A stretch of 64,000 nt of DNA from Dromaius novaehollandiae (lineage: Eukaryota > Chordata > Aves > Casuariiformes > Dromaiidae). A model generated the notes under the pieces. That model did no database searches and had not been told where the DNA came from. It saw only the letters and a program-made list of their open reading frames with translations. The first letter of the stretch is position 1. Each line of letters starts with the position of its first letter. The stretch covers positions 76,487,218 through 76,551,217 of the forward strand of contig NC_088099.1 in the NCBI RefSeq assembly GCF_036370855.1, read 5' to 3'. Made by a program: the position numbers and the translations under genes. Below are positions 1 to 12,000 of this stretch, piece by piece.

Positions 1-77
1 TCAAAGAACTTTTCCAACGTATATAAATATCTTACATTGTCTTTAGCTTCATTGGCAGCAACTGTTATATTACCATC
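1..77 (-). CDS. Dynein heavy chain coding exon 11 (cut by window edge)
   Basis: Starts in phase 0 after CCTCCAG and reads DGNITVAANEAKDNVRYLYT then LEKFF up to the window edge. NEAKDNVKYLYTLEK is a signature stretch of outer-arm gamma/DNAH5-type heavy chains. Confidence 0.93.
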
Positions 78-3053
78 CTGGAGGGGAAAAAAAGCATATT
101 AAACAGGTTTCCTGCACTTTTCCAAAGTATGCTAATACAAGACTATGATTCCCTCTGGAAAACATTTTCCTCATAGAAGTTTTCTCAAATAAGCCATTTC
201 TTCTTTACAAAAGAACTGCTTTTATGTGCAAAAATTGGTAAGATCTTCCCAGCAATCAGGAGATTTTGTTTGTGATTTAGAGCAAGTCCTCACTCAGCAC
301 GCCCCCAAATTTTCCCTTCCTGATGGAAGCACTGTAGCATGGTTTTGCTAATCTGACTTCCAACTGTAGAATAGTTCCAGTTACAATTCTTGTTACATGA
401 CTGTATACATATGACTGTTTTTCACTTACCAGTCCTGTAGAACTTCGATAAGATCCCTGAAATATATCAGGGTGTTTCCAACTCGGATGTCATTTCTTAA
501 TAAATATTCATTAGGGCAAATCAGTCCCCTAGTGATGCCTGCACATCTTTTCATCTGTAAGAAGTGAAACTATCCAGTACTTAGCAGGCAATTCCATATG
601 AAGAAAGGAATCTAGTTCATCTTCCCTGTCTTATACTGAGTCTGTACAGACAGTATCAGCTAAACCTCATTCATGGTAAAAGTCCATAAATAGGTTAAGC
701 ACAAAGTCAAAAACTTAGTAAGATGACACTATTTTCCTAGTTTTCAAAAGGGCAGAATCTCTTTATAAGTGCTAGAGGATCTATGTTCTGGTGGTTTTGA
801 GGGTCAGATGGCCTATATGTGGCTTACAACCTTTTTCAGCCTGCCTACAATTTTCTCTGCTGAGCTTAGATTACAGATATCTATGTCTGAAGTAGCTGTT
901 GTACTACAAAAAGCCAGCTGTCAATAATTCCACAAGCAATATGACAAGCTTTCTGATATCTGTACAGTTGACCTGTATAGGGTACAGCTGGAGACAGGTA
1001 GAATAATGTTTTATTGATGCACTGCTTTACTTTTACACAAACATTTCACCCACTATGTTTAAGAGGCAAGTTATAGACGCAGTCTCTTCCTTGCAAGTTG
1101 TGTTTAACTTCAAATCAAGATCATTGGTGTGACATGCTTCAACAAAGGGAGAATAAATCACAGTATGTAAACAGCACACTCAAACTGATTTTAGCATTGT
1201 GTGTTCACTTCCATGTATGTGACAAATACAGTACCATATTTTATTCATTTCAAACATTTTTTAATAAAACACAGTAATTACCAGCTCTTTCCACTGTTTC
1301 AACGTCTTTGATCTTGCTGCCTGAAGAATACTTAGAACTTTCTTTACTCTTGGACTCTTGATCTCTTCTAAAAGGCTTTGAAGAAAGAAACAGATTTGAA
1401 TCCCCCTTTGATATGAAAGTTTGCATTTATGAAAGAAAGCTTTCTTTAGACTGTGAGAAATAATGCAGGGATTTAACCTGTTAAATGATGCCATTCTTGA
1501 CTTCCAGTGTTCCAGCTCTGCAGATGGACCAATGTCATCAGCTTCTTTTCTCATTTGTTCACTTTCCACTAAAACTTGTCCAATCTGTTTGATCCAAACC
1601 ATTAACACTTCTTCAAGTTTCTCAATGACCTCTGTATTACCGCCTTCAAAATTGTAAAACAGGGCAGTCTCATAAGCACCAAGAAATAAATACAGATTTT
1701 AAACTTTAGTGTTCTAAAACACTAAAGCGAAATGTATTTGGTAAACATAGGCTGAGATCCCATGCAAGCTGAGTATATTCAAATCACTGACCTATGACAG
1801 GAAAAGATTAAGACTAACAAGATGCACACATGTACTTCTACACCTACCTACTCTGTTACTATTGTAAATAGAAAATTACAACAAACAGTTAAAAATGCAA
1901 TGAGTTCATAAGGGAAAAAGTACAATGATGTGGTTTTGGGACAATAATGTTTCAGAGGTCCAACGAATTCATTAACTATGATATGTATATTTTTCTGTTT
2001 GCAGTTGGCAAGTACAGGCTTACTTCCTCACATTTCTCCCTCTCTGTCATTGCGGCCTATTTGACATTAAAAGCATCATACACAGGACAGCATTATTAGG
2101 AATCACAAAAACCCTCTAATTTTTAAATCAGTATGTCTTTTAGATTGCCCTAGTAGATCAAAGAGTCTAGTTCACTTGCTGCATTATATTTAGGAGTCCT
2201 GTGGACCTTGTACTGCCAAATGGAGTCTAAAGAACTTGTTTAGCGATATAACATTATTGCCTCATGCTAAGAGTTCTTTTCTGGAAGTTGTCCTGCCATA
2301 GGCTCATGAAGGGCTGAGAGGAACTGCAGAAGGATTGACTGGTTTGGCGTTATTTCACTCTGAAATACCCAGTGGTGATAGCAACGGGTGGAAAGCTATT
2401 GTCCAAAGAGGCATAACCAGCTAATGCCCACTCGTGCACATACCTTCTTTCAACTCACGGCCCTCAAAGCCAGACTTAAGCTTGGATAAAACTTCCCCAG
2501 TACCAGGGAAAGCAACGAGTATACCTGCTAGTAGGCGATCTCAGCCAACTAGGAGCAGCACAGACTGGTGCATACACGATGTGGTAAGGAACTACGTAAG
2601 ACTTTAAGATATATGAATTAAACGATAGGCAAATCACTGATGACTATGATTACATAGTCATAAACCTAGCATTACACTCTCCTTCCAAGCATAAGAAAAA
2701 AATATATATAGCTCAAGGAAGATAAATAAATTCTTCCATGCAAATCTTTTCTAATGACACAATATCCATTTACCTATAAACAGCATCATCTATGTTTGTT
2801 TTGCTGTAGGAATTACTCACCTGCAGTTATGTAGTCAGATGGGTTCTGTAAGTTGCTGACATAAACGTCAATATCCACTTTTGTGAGCTGAATTTTATCT
2901 TCTAAATTCTGTCTTGATGATGACAAAGTACCCACAAATTTATCCACAGAATAGAGAAACTCTTGTATCTGTTTGTTCTTCAAGCCTTCTTCCACAGCTC
3001 CCCAGTGCTGATTATTTTATGATTTATGCAAAAAAAAATGTTAAAGGAAGGTC

Positions 3054-3092
<39 letters not shown>

Positions 3093-6000
3093 ACAGAACT
3101 TATATTATTCTTTCATTAGAAAAGTACTTCTCACTCGTGGCAGGATTTATCAGTACACCCCTGCAAATATACTCTTCAGTACTATAGCGCAAATACTTGT
3201 TAGATGGAATTGATATAATTATTCTTTTAGATGAGAAGAGACAAATAAGCATGAGGCTCTCGAGAAGCAAAATTGTTTCTCTGCTCGCTTTCATTGTCCT
3301 TACACTGAATTGTTGTCCTTTCTTTTCAGTCTGACTTGCCTCCCTCTGAACAGAGGGAACAGATTTTGATCTCCCTTCCCACTCCTGCGTCAGAGAAAAT
3401 GGTAGCATATGACACCACCATTCTTATCAGACACTGAGCTTCATTAAATTTCCTAACTCTGTGTGTATTTCTAGAGTCAACAGAACCAACTATGATGCTT
3501 CGCAAGTGCCATAATGGCTGTGGCACAGTGCTTGCTGCCCACACCTATTGTATGTTGTGAAGAACTGAATCATAGACTGAGCTTTTGTATAGCCAAAATG
3601 ATTTGGCACTTTTTTCAATCCAGGCTTAACCTAGTTTTAGTTAAATTATTACAGTTTTGCCTTAGTATGGCTGCTATGGTATTTTCTTGCTTTGTCATGA
3701 GCACTGTGATTTGTTCAATTCCTTGAAAATCAACAATAAATACACAAATTTCAAACACTTAAATACAAATTGCATGACTCTTAAATGCCTACATTAGACT
3801 TGTATCTTTTATCCTCTGTTTTATGTTCATCTGATTCACAAAGGGGACTACAGCAGCCACTTGCCTTGTTCTTGTGAAAAAAGACTACTTAATTGATTAC
3901 CTGCTGGGATTTAAGTGCTGGTATCATGACTTGAGACAAGAAAAATTCCAGGCCCTGAAGGATATTTCCACCAGTACAGTCAAATATGCCAAAATTCACT
4001 TCCTGGGGGAAGAAACAAACATTAGCAGAGTGCATGTAAACTTTTGCAATGTTATTACTTTTGAGGGAAATTCAGATACATGGAGACAAGAATACATAGT
4101 CCATAACTACCTATGTTCCTTGGGAAGAAACATCTTACCGGTTATTTCCCCCATCTATTGAATTTGAATATAGACTAATGTTGGACTGAAAATTGTGAGG
4201 TAAGATTTGCCTTTCTGTTTGAGCCACCAGAAGAGTCTGTCCCATATTGTAGCATTATTCCAACAACCAATTAATATTAACTGCTTCACTTCAATACATT
4301 AATCTTAAAACGATTACATGTTTACACTTGTTTTACTGAAACAGTTTCCATCTATCATAAGTGTCTAAAAAAATGACATGTCTCATTCAATAGCACAGTT
4401 CCCTCCAGTGCACTGCTAATGTGAAGCAACAAGCAGTGAATTGTACAAGGTGGTGTTTGGGAGAGATGGTACTGGTAGGTGGAATTTTACTGCAGAATTG
4501 TAAGCATAAATAAGAAAAAGAGATTGAGGGACTGAATCCTTTCCCACTGCTATTCAATTATGAATAGGTTGGCTGTTCTGTTACTGGCATTTTGTATATG
4601 AATGTATAGGTCCAGAATACAGGACATGTGCTTTCTATGACCCATGCTGGCTAGCCAGTAAGGCTCTGGGTGTAACAAGCAAAGGGGGATCTCATTCAGA
4701 ACTTGTGAACTACATAAATATACGCTCATTTTTCCTTCAACATAATGAGACCTGATCTGGAAGAAAATGTGCTGGGTTCTGTCCTTGGAAGTTTCCACTC
4801 CAAACTTTTTCCTGTGCGAAGACAGCAGTTTCACAGTATTTTAGGAATGGCAACTACATATGGATTTTTGTAGACACTGAAATTCTTGGCTATCTTGATT
4901 ATTAATTTCACTAATTATTCACGAATTAATTCTAGTTAGTTTCCCACTTGGATGCGGAAAGTGTTTAAGCAAATTGTTATACATGGGTGTAATGCTCTTT
5001 ACTAACAATACTAGAGTATTATAATCCCACTAGAGTACAAGAGGATAGAAAGCCCTTTCTTGAAAGACAGAAGAATTACAGATGACAATCAAGGCACAAT
5101 CTTAATCTGTACTGCCTGAAGTTTGAGAACCTTTTCATGAAAGAGCAAGACGCCCTGGACTGACAGTCCAGAGATATACAGTCCATATTAAACAATGCTT
5201 GAAGAAATGCTTCCGAGCAAGGACAAGTTGCTTTGCACGTCTGAACACATTCCCCAGGGAGGCAACTCCCACATGGTTGTTACAAGGAACTCCCCCTCCC
5301 CCCAAAATGACCTCCTTCTGCAAAAAGGTAGGCAAGCAAAATATGACAGCGAAAGGACAAAAAGGGAAAGACAAAAGGAAGTGACCTCTATTTTGTCTCT
5401 TCAGATGCTTATTAACAATGTCAATCACTCCCATATGACAAAGATGTTTGCACTTATTTAAGGACTAAGTCTTTTTCAAGACTTCTCTCTGTTCATGAGA
5501 ATCTCTAGGACAAGGTCAATATGCCAGTTGTTCCATTTTTTTCTACCAGGAACTGAAGATTCAGCTAATTCTCTTGAGAAATAGGGGACAAATCCATATA
5601 CTTTCGGGGGTTATAAGCAACAGATAAGCATCTGTTCTCAGAGTATCTTTCCAAATGCTCCAACACAGCTGTTCAGGACTAAACAAAATACACCAAACCA
5701 GTCTGACTCAGAGCTCCAAGCCTCATCAGTGTCAAGACTGGCTGATTGTGAACAGTAGGGCCTGTTTTATCTTCTACAGCATCTATAAATATTGCCCCAC
5801 AAAACGAATGAAGTTTGATGTCATTTCCATGACAGTCCTACCAAACGAAGGGCTAAGAAGGAGGGAAGGAGAACCACAGAGAGAAGGCACGAAGGCAGTT
5901 AACTGGAAGCATCGAACAAACACTTGGACAGATACCCAATTGAAGCTGTGCAGCAGGACTGACAGGAAGTAAGAAGAGGAAGCCTACAAATCACTTTTGC

Positions 6001-9000
6001 ACTCCTGGACCAGGTAACGATAAAAATGTTGTTATAAAGAAAATGCCTGATAGAAACTGAAGCAGTAACTTCGACAGTCGTAGGTGGAATACAGAGATAA
6101 CTTCAGCTTTGGCCTTTTTAAATAAAACACATTAACCTTTAGTGATGAATATGGAGAAAGTATGTATAGCATAAAAAGTACATCAATATTTTGGAGAATA
6201 TGATTTCAGGCTCATTATATTTTTTCTTTGATGTCTATTCTTAGATGTTAAGATTTGGACGCTCTTTGTGAAAAACTATTGCAAGTATTCCCAAAAATGT
6301 ATCTCTGAAAGACAAAAAAGGCTGTTATGGTACTTTTTCTTATACACAACTAAGGTTATTAGGGGTGAGAAAAACCTTACTTCAGTTTCAAGGATGATCT
6401 TTATTTAAAAATGTTTAATGGGTATAGTTATATAAATGTTATATTTCCATAATTTGGGTTCATTTATTACAAGAAAATCTCCTGGTTTAGGTCTTTATTC
6501 CCTATTTCCATTAAAATTTACATTTTTTCCTATGGAATTAGTAATAGATTTTATTAGTTTAAATTTTGTTTTAGTAATATTGCAGATAACTACTTTCATA
6601 ATTATTAGAACACAACTTTACGATAAATATTTATCCAGATGAAAAAAAACTTTCATTAAACACACAGCTAGACATTTTAATGAAAACATTCCCCACGTTT
6701 TCTGACTCCAGTGGAATTAGTTGTGTGAACAATGGTCGAAGCAAATAGTAAGTACACTGTAAACACTACATGATTTTTGCCTTACCTGGGAGACATTTGA
6801 TGTAGTTATCATTTTATCTGATGCCCTTAGGAAGAATGCACAAGTTCCTGTCAAGTTCTGTAAAAAGGACAAAATACTTACAGTTAAAAAGAATACACAT
6901 TTACAGCAAAAGCAATTTATGTAGCAATTTGCTAAAGTGCTGAAGTAGTAATTGAAAAAAATAATTATTCAGAAAGTAGCAAGCTGTTTGTATGATATTC
7001 AAATATTTGTCTCTCTAAAATCAAACATCCATGTCCAGCTGACACGAGAACAGCAGAAATGCCTTTCTGGGACAGACCAATGGTCTATCCAGCCCAGTAC
7101 CCCAACTCTAACTGAAAAAGAAGTTGCAATTTAGGGAGAGCTTGTGACCTTGGCTACTTTCTATGCTCCATTCCTCTGGTATTCCTCCACCACCTGTAAT
7201 AGTTGTATGAGAGCTGTTAGATGATACATCCCTGTCTAGCCATTTTAGTAGCTATCTACAGACCTGTCATCCATGAACTTGTCTAATCCCTTTCTGAATC
7301 TGTTGACATTAATTCACTAAAGAAAAATGAAGAATTATTCAGCTTTCAAGCATTTAAACCACTCTTTTCATATATATTCAAACCAAAAGGATCATCTTAG
7401 AATGATTTCTTCCTTTTATTTTTAAAAAAGGAACTGAAAGATAACTCAAAACTTCTAATCCAAATGCTTCAAGTGCTTAACATGTATTTTCATCTTTTTG
7501 ATGAAGTGAAGCAATGAAAAACTTTAAAAACCAGCACTGCAAACAATACTTATTTTTAAGCTATTAAATCTATTTATAACTCAAATTTATTTGAAAACTA
7601 AATCCAATTGACCCAATTTACAAATTGTACAAAGGAACAAATAGTACAGTTTACAGTGCTGCATACAACTCAATTGTATAATTTAATCTGTATTTTGTGT
7701 TCTTTATTATGCTTTTTATTTAATTGATTCATATGATAGCATTGTGCTAGATACTGTGGGCACATGCAGGTAGAACAGTATAAAGTCTCATTTTCCAATA
7801 GAAAATATTTGATTCTCTAAAAAAAGTACCAATTTTGAAAAAACATTCTTTCTTTTTAGTCAGAAGGCTCAAATAGAAATTTGATGCTACTGAAATTTAA
7901 AATCTAATTTTCTTCAAGCTAGTTAGAAATCAAAAAGAAATAAGTAGTTTTTCCATTTTCAGCTTTTTGCTTTTCATTTTTCTTGCTTTTTACTCTCATT
8001 GTCACAATCAGACTGAAAATTTTTAGGCTGTTAGGATTGCAGACTGAAATAGTCCCCACTGTTGAAAGTATGCTTTACAAATGGAAAATTTCATCTATAT
8101 TTTACAACTACTGAATTTTTCCACTCATGCTAAGTAACGGCAATACTGAACAGTAATGTTATCACACTCTCCAGTTCTTCAGACAATTCCCTTCTGTCTT
8201 GACAAATAACATAATATGACTTGTATCATTTTACCAAGTACTGTCTGACCTGCTGCAATTCATTGCAAATAAAGTAAGTGTGAGAAGCTGTTAACTCTTT
8301 TAAAAGCTCCAACACAGAATGCTGTAGCGTATCTCCTCAGTAATGGCATTATTAAAGGTGCATCAAGCCTGTTTTTGGTTTTGTACTCGTTTCCCATTTA
8401 AAAAAAAAAAAAAAAAAAAAAGTTCAAGGTCTGGGATTTCTTGCTTACTATACTCTACAGTATGCTCCCAGAAACGATTGCTTAAAACACTAGGATGAGC
8501 CTGGCTGATGGTCTCACTCTAGCATCATACTCTTCTAGCAAATAGAAACTTTTATTCTGAGTGAAAGCTCGTCTGTGCAAGAGACAGCTTTCTTAGGAGA
8601 AGGAAGTCTGAGACAGTGGAGCAAACCTAACTCTTCTCTGAAAACAAGAAAGAGTTCTTCAGCCATGTCTTTTCTCGAATATAAAAATGTGTTAATATAA
8701 GCATATTTAAAAAAAGACACCTTTGTGCCTTATTCAAAAGAAATACTATATGGTATGCACAATTGCCCCCAAAAAGAGATGTTAAGAAAAAAAAGGAATC
8801 AGAAATCTTCATGACTGCTCTGAATACACCGATGAATAATACAATAAGAAGGCTGGTTTAAGAACTAGAATAGAATAGAGGAATTATTAAAAGTATTTTT
8901 GGAGTAATGTGCACTGTGAAAAGAAATACTGAACAGCTCCACTTTTAAACTAGAAATGCACAAGCGCTGGAAAACATTTAACCATTTAATGCTAACAAAA

Positions 9001-12000
9001 CCATTGGGACATGCAACATTTACTGGCAAATGCCACCCTCAGTGCGAGAAACGTTGGGAAAGCTTGCATTGTGAGAACATGGACTACATACTTAAATATA
9101 CATCCAAGAACTATAAAAAGCTACTTTAACATTGCAAAACTGTTAGGGTTTTTCGATATTTTAATTTACAAGTGTCATCTAATGAATTTTCCATCATACC
9201 TCAGTAGAACCCATGGTAACAAATAACTTCTTCTGAGGGAAACTGCTGGTTGACCCATCTGACCTCAGTGAAGTATTCGACTTTTGCTAGCAATTAAAGT
9301 TATGAATAAGAGGTTAATAAAATTGCATAGATACCTCACCCTATGTGAATTCAAATCAGCTAGTAATCTCCACGTAGGAATTGTGAGTTTAGCTTTATCT
9401 GCAGAACAAACTTTGTACGACTCCCACAGTGCCCCATAAACAGTTTCATAGCTCTGTTCTTTCAGAAGAACAATGAAGGAAAAAATTTCAGAAAACTCTA
9501 AGAAAATGAAATCTGAAATGTTTCCTAGAGCAACTTCCTCCATGGAAACAAACTCGTAACAGATTTGTGAACTGGACTCACAGGAAATCTGCAATGTAGA
9601 TCCTGCCAACAAGGCAAAGAAACTTAGTTTTATACCTATATCTTTAATCATAGCAAAAAAACTCAATTTAGATTCTCTGAATTTTGCAGCAGTCATCTAA
9701 TTAAAAAAGATACGCAACTTTGTTTATGCAGAAGTAATAACAAAAACATACCTGCAATACATCTTGGTAAAAGAATAGCAACTTTTTAAGTCCACTAGCG
9801 GCAAAGAATTTTTCTATAAGTTGAAACTAAAAACAAAATTACAATGGTAGTTAATTGTAAAGTAGCTTCAAAAGACTGGGAATTTTGGAAAGATATTTAA
9901 TAAATGGCAATTATAGATTACCTTGTCATCAGAAACAACAGCCTCCTCCACTTGCTGCTCATTTAAGCCTATGCCATCTGCTAATCTTGATATCAAATAC
10001 TTGTGTCTTTCATCTAACTGAGTTCTTCTCTCCTCTTTGGTGACTTTGGCTTTCTTGGCTAGTTCTTTCCTAGTTTCACTGGAAAGCACGACACTTTTCT
10101 TGCTGGTTGTCTAGAAAATAAAAGTTTGTTAAAGAGAGACTTTTTTGCCATAGCTATTTTATATTACATGTAAGGATTGTATTTTATGTTGCTGATCTTT
10201 AATCTGGTTTCATAAGTTACTTAAATGGGGAACAAAAAATTACATCTAAGCAATGCAGAGGAAATCATCATTGATAACTAATGAGTAAGGCCAAAATTAC
10301 TTCTCAGTATAAAGCCACTACAACAGTAACTTCAGATCAGGGCCTCCGAAACAGATGTGGATCCAGGCCTAAGTTCACAATACAAATTTACCTCTATAAT
10401 GGCTCTAATTAAATCTCAGCTTTAGGAATCCAGCATCCAAATTTCTAAATGTCTATATTCCAAGTTTTGGACCAGGTCTATCTCTATATTTTCATCATTT
10501 TAACACATCAATACAAGTTATTATCTCAATAGAAATAAATAAAACAAATCCACTATAAAAGTCACAATCACCACTGGAACAAATGTGCAAACGATGTTTA
10601 ATATGCAGGTCATATGAAGATGATAGCGCAGTGGTAAAGAAGGAAATTCAAGCAGATTTTTTTTTTTAAAGTCTTTGTAACATCATAAACAACAACGAAT
10701 ACAGATATGGTGAATAACTTTTTTGAGGAAAAAAAAAAATCTTCAGAAGCTGTATGGAAAAGTAAAAATTTGAGTCAGAGTGGCATTTCTTCAGTTCAAG
10801 TCATCTTGCCTATAAGCTCATATAACACAAAGCCTCCATAGAGCTATCCTTACCACCACCCTGAGCATTCCCCTCTGCATACACCTCCAACTGACATGAG
10901 TATCTGGGATAAGTCTGGGTGTCTCTGTAACTCACAATTTTTATTGGAGAAAACCAATAATAAATTACATCATTTTCCCAGTACTCTAAATTAAGAATTA
11001 TAATTGATCATGATTTACCCCTGGATTAAGAAACAAAAAGGTTGCCAACATCCACCTTTACCTCCTACCCTGAGGTCTTACTACAGGCTCTGAATGGATG
11101 TTCTGTAACACTCCTGTCTCTGCCTAGACCAAGATACCTCTTTGAGAATGCCTGAATAACTGTAGTTATTGGTCAGTATCATTCTCACATTTCTAAAAGC
11201 CACATGTTTTTTGATTCATTATGCTTCATTATTCTCTCACGCAGGTCCCAATCAGCTCTGGCTTCCATGCTAACAGCTGAGTCTCTTGTTTTGCGTATGC
11301 CTTCCCTCACGCAGTGTTTAGTTTCTCTATCCTTCAGTCCAGATGTCATTCAACAAAAGCCAAAAACCTCCCACATTAAGGAATACATTATTATTACAGA
11401 AAACATGTACTTATAAAATATATATGCTTACAGCTGTTAGGTCTCTAAAAGATATTACAGAAATACAGCTTTTACTGTCTCTTTAATGGCAATTTTTTTC
11501 TTCTATATGTCTTAATAAGGATGCTAGATGTCAAATCTTGCCTCTCATTTCTTCTGTACTGTCTCACTATAGCACTGACACTCACTGTCACAGTACTAGA
11601 TGACCAAACATAATTTAATATAACCTAAAAAAAAAAAAAGTACAATATAATAGTGATAGTGTTGCAGAAAAGCTTTTATTGTTTTAAATACACTTTACTG
11701 TATTCACGACCTATGCATATTAGACCTCAGATATCATCTCACTACTGAGTCACATATGGAATTTAAAAATTGTATTTTACAGGAAAATTGTGGTATCGAC
11801 ATGGTATAAAATAAACTAACATCTGTGCACAGATCATGAATAGATTCAGAAAGAGCATGCATTTTCACCATCTAAATTATTTAGTGAAAGCACAAAAAGT
11901 AAAGGGCCTAACATTGTATGCACTTTCGAGTGGTTCATTGCTCTTGTTCCTTGTAATTAACACAGATTAAACGAACTCAGCACCCTCCAGTATTGAGCCA

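Noticed and set aside
3874..4161. 95-codon plus-strand frame
   Set aside because: Antisense shadow of dynein exon 7 (4002-3901), whose minus-strand translation matches the family.
9265..9696. 143-codon minus-strand open frame
   Set aside because: Mostly intron read-through around the small dynein exon at 9453-9340; its other parts have no homology or phase fit.
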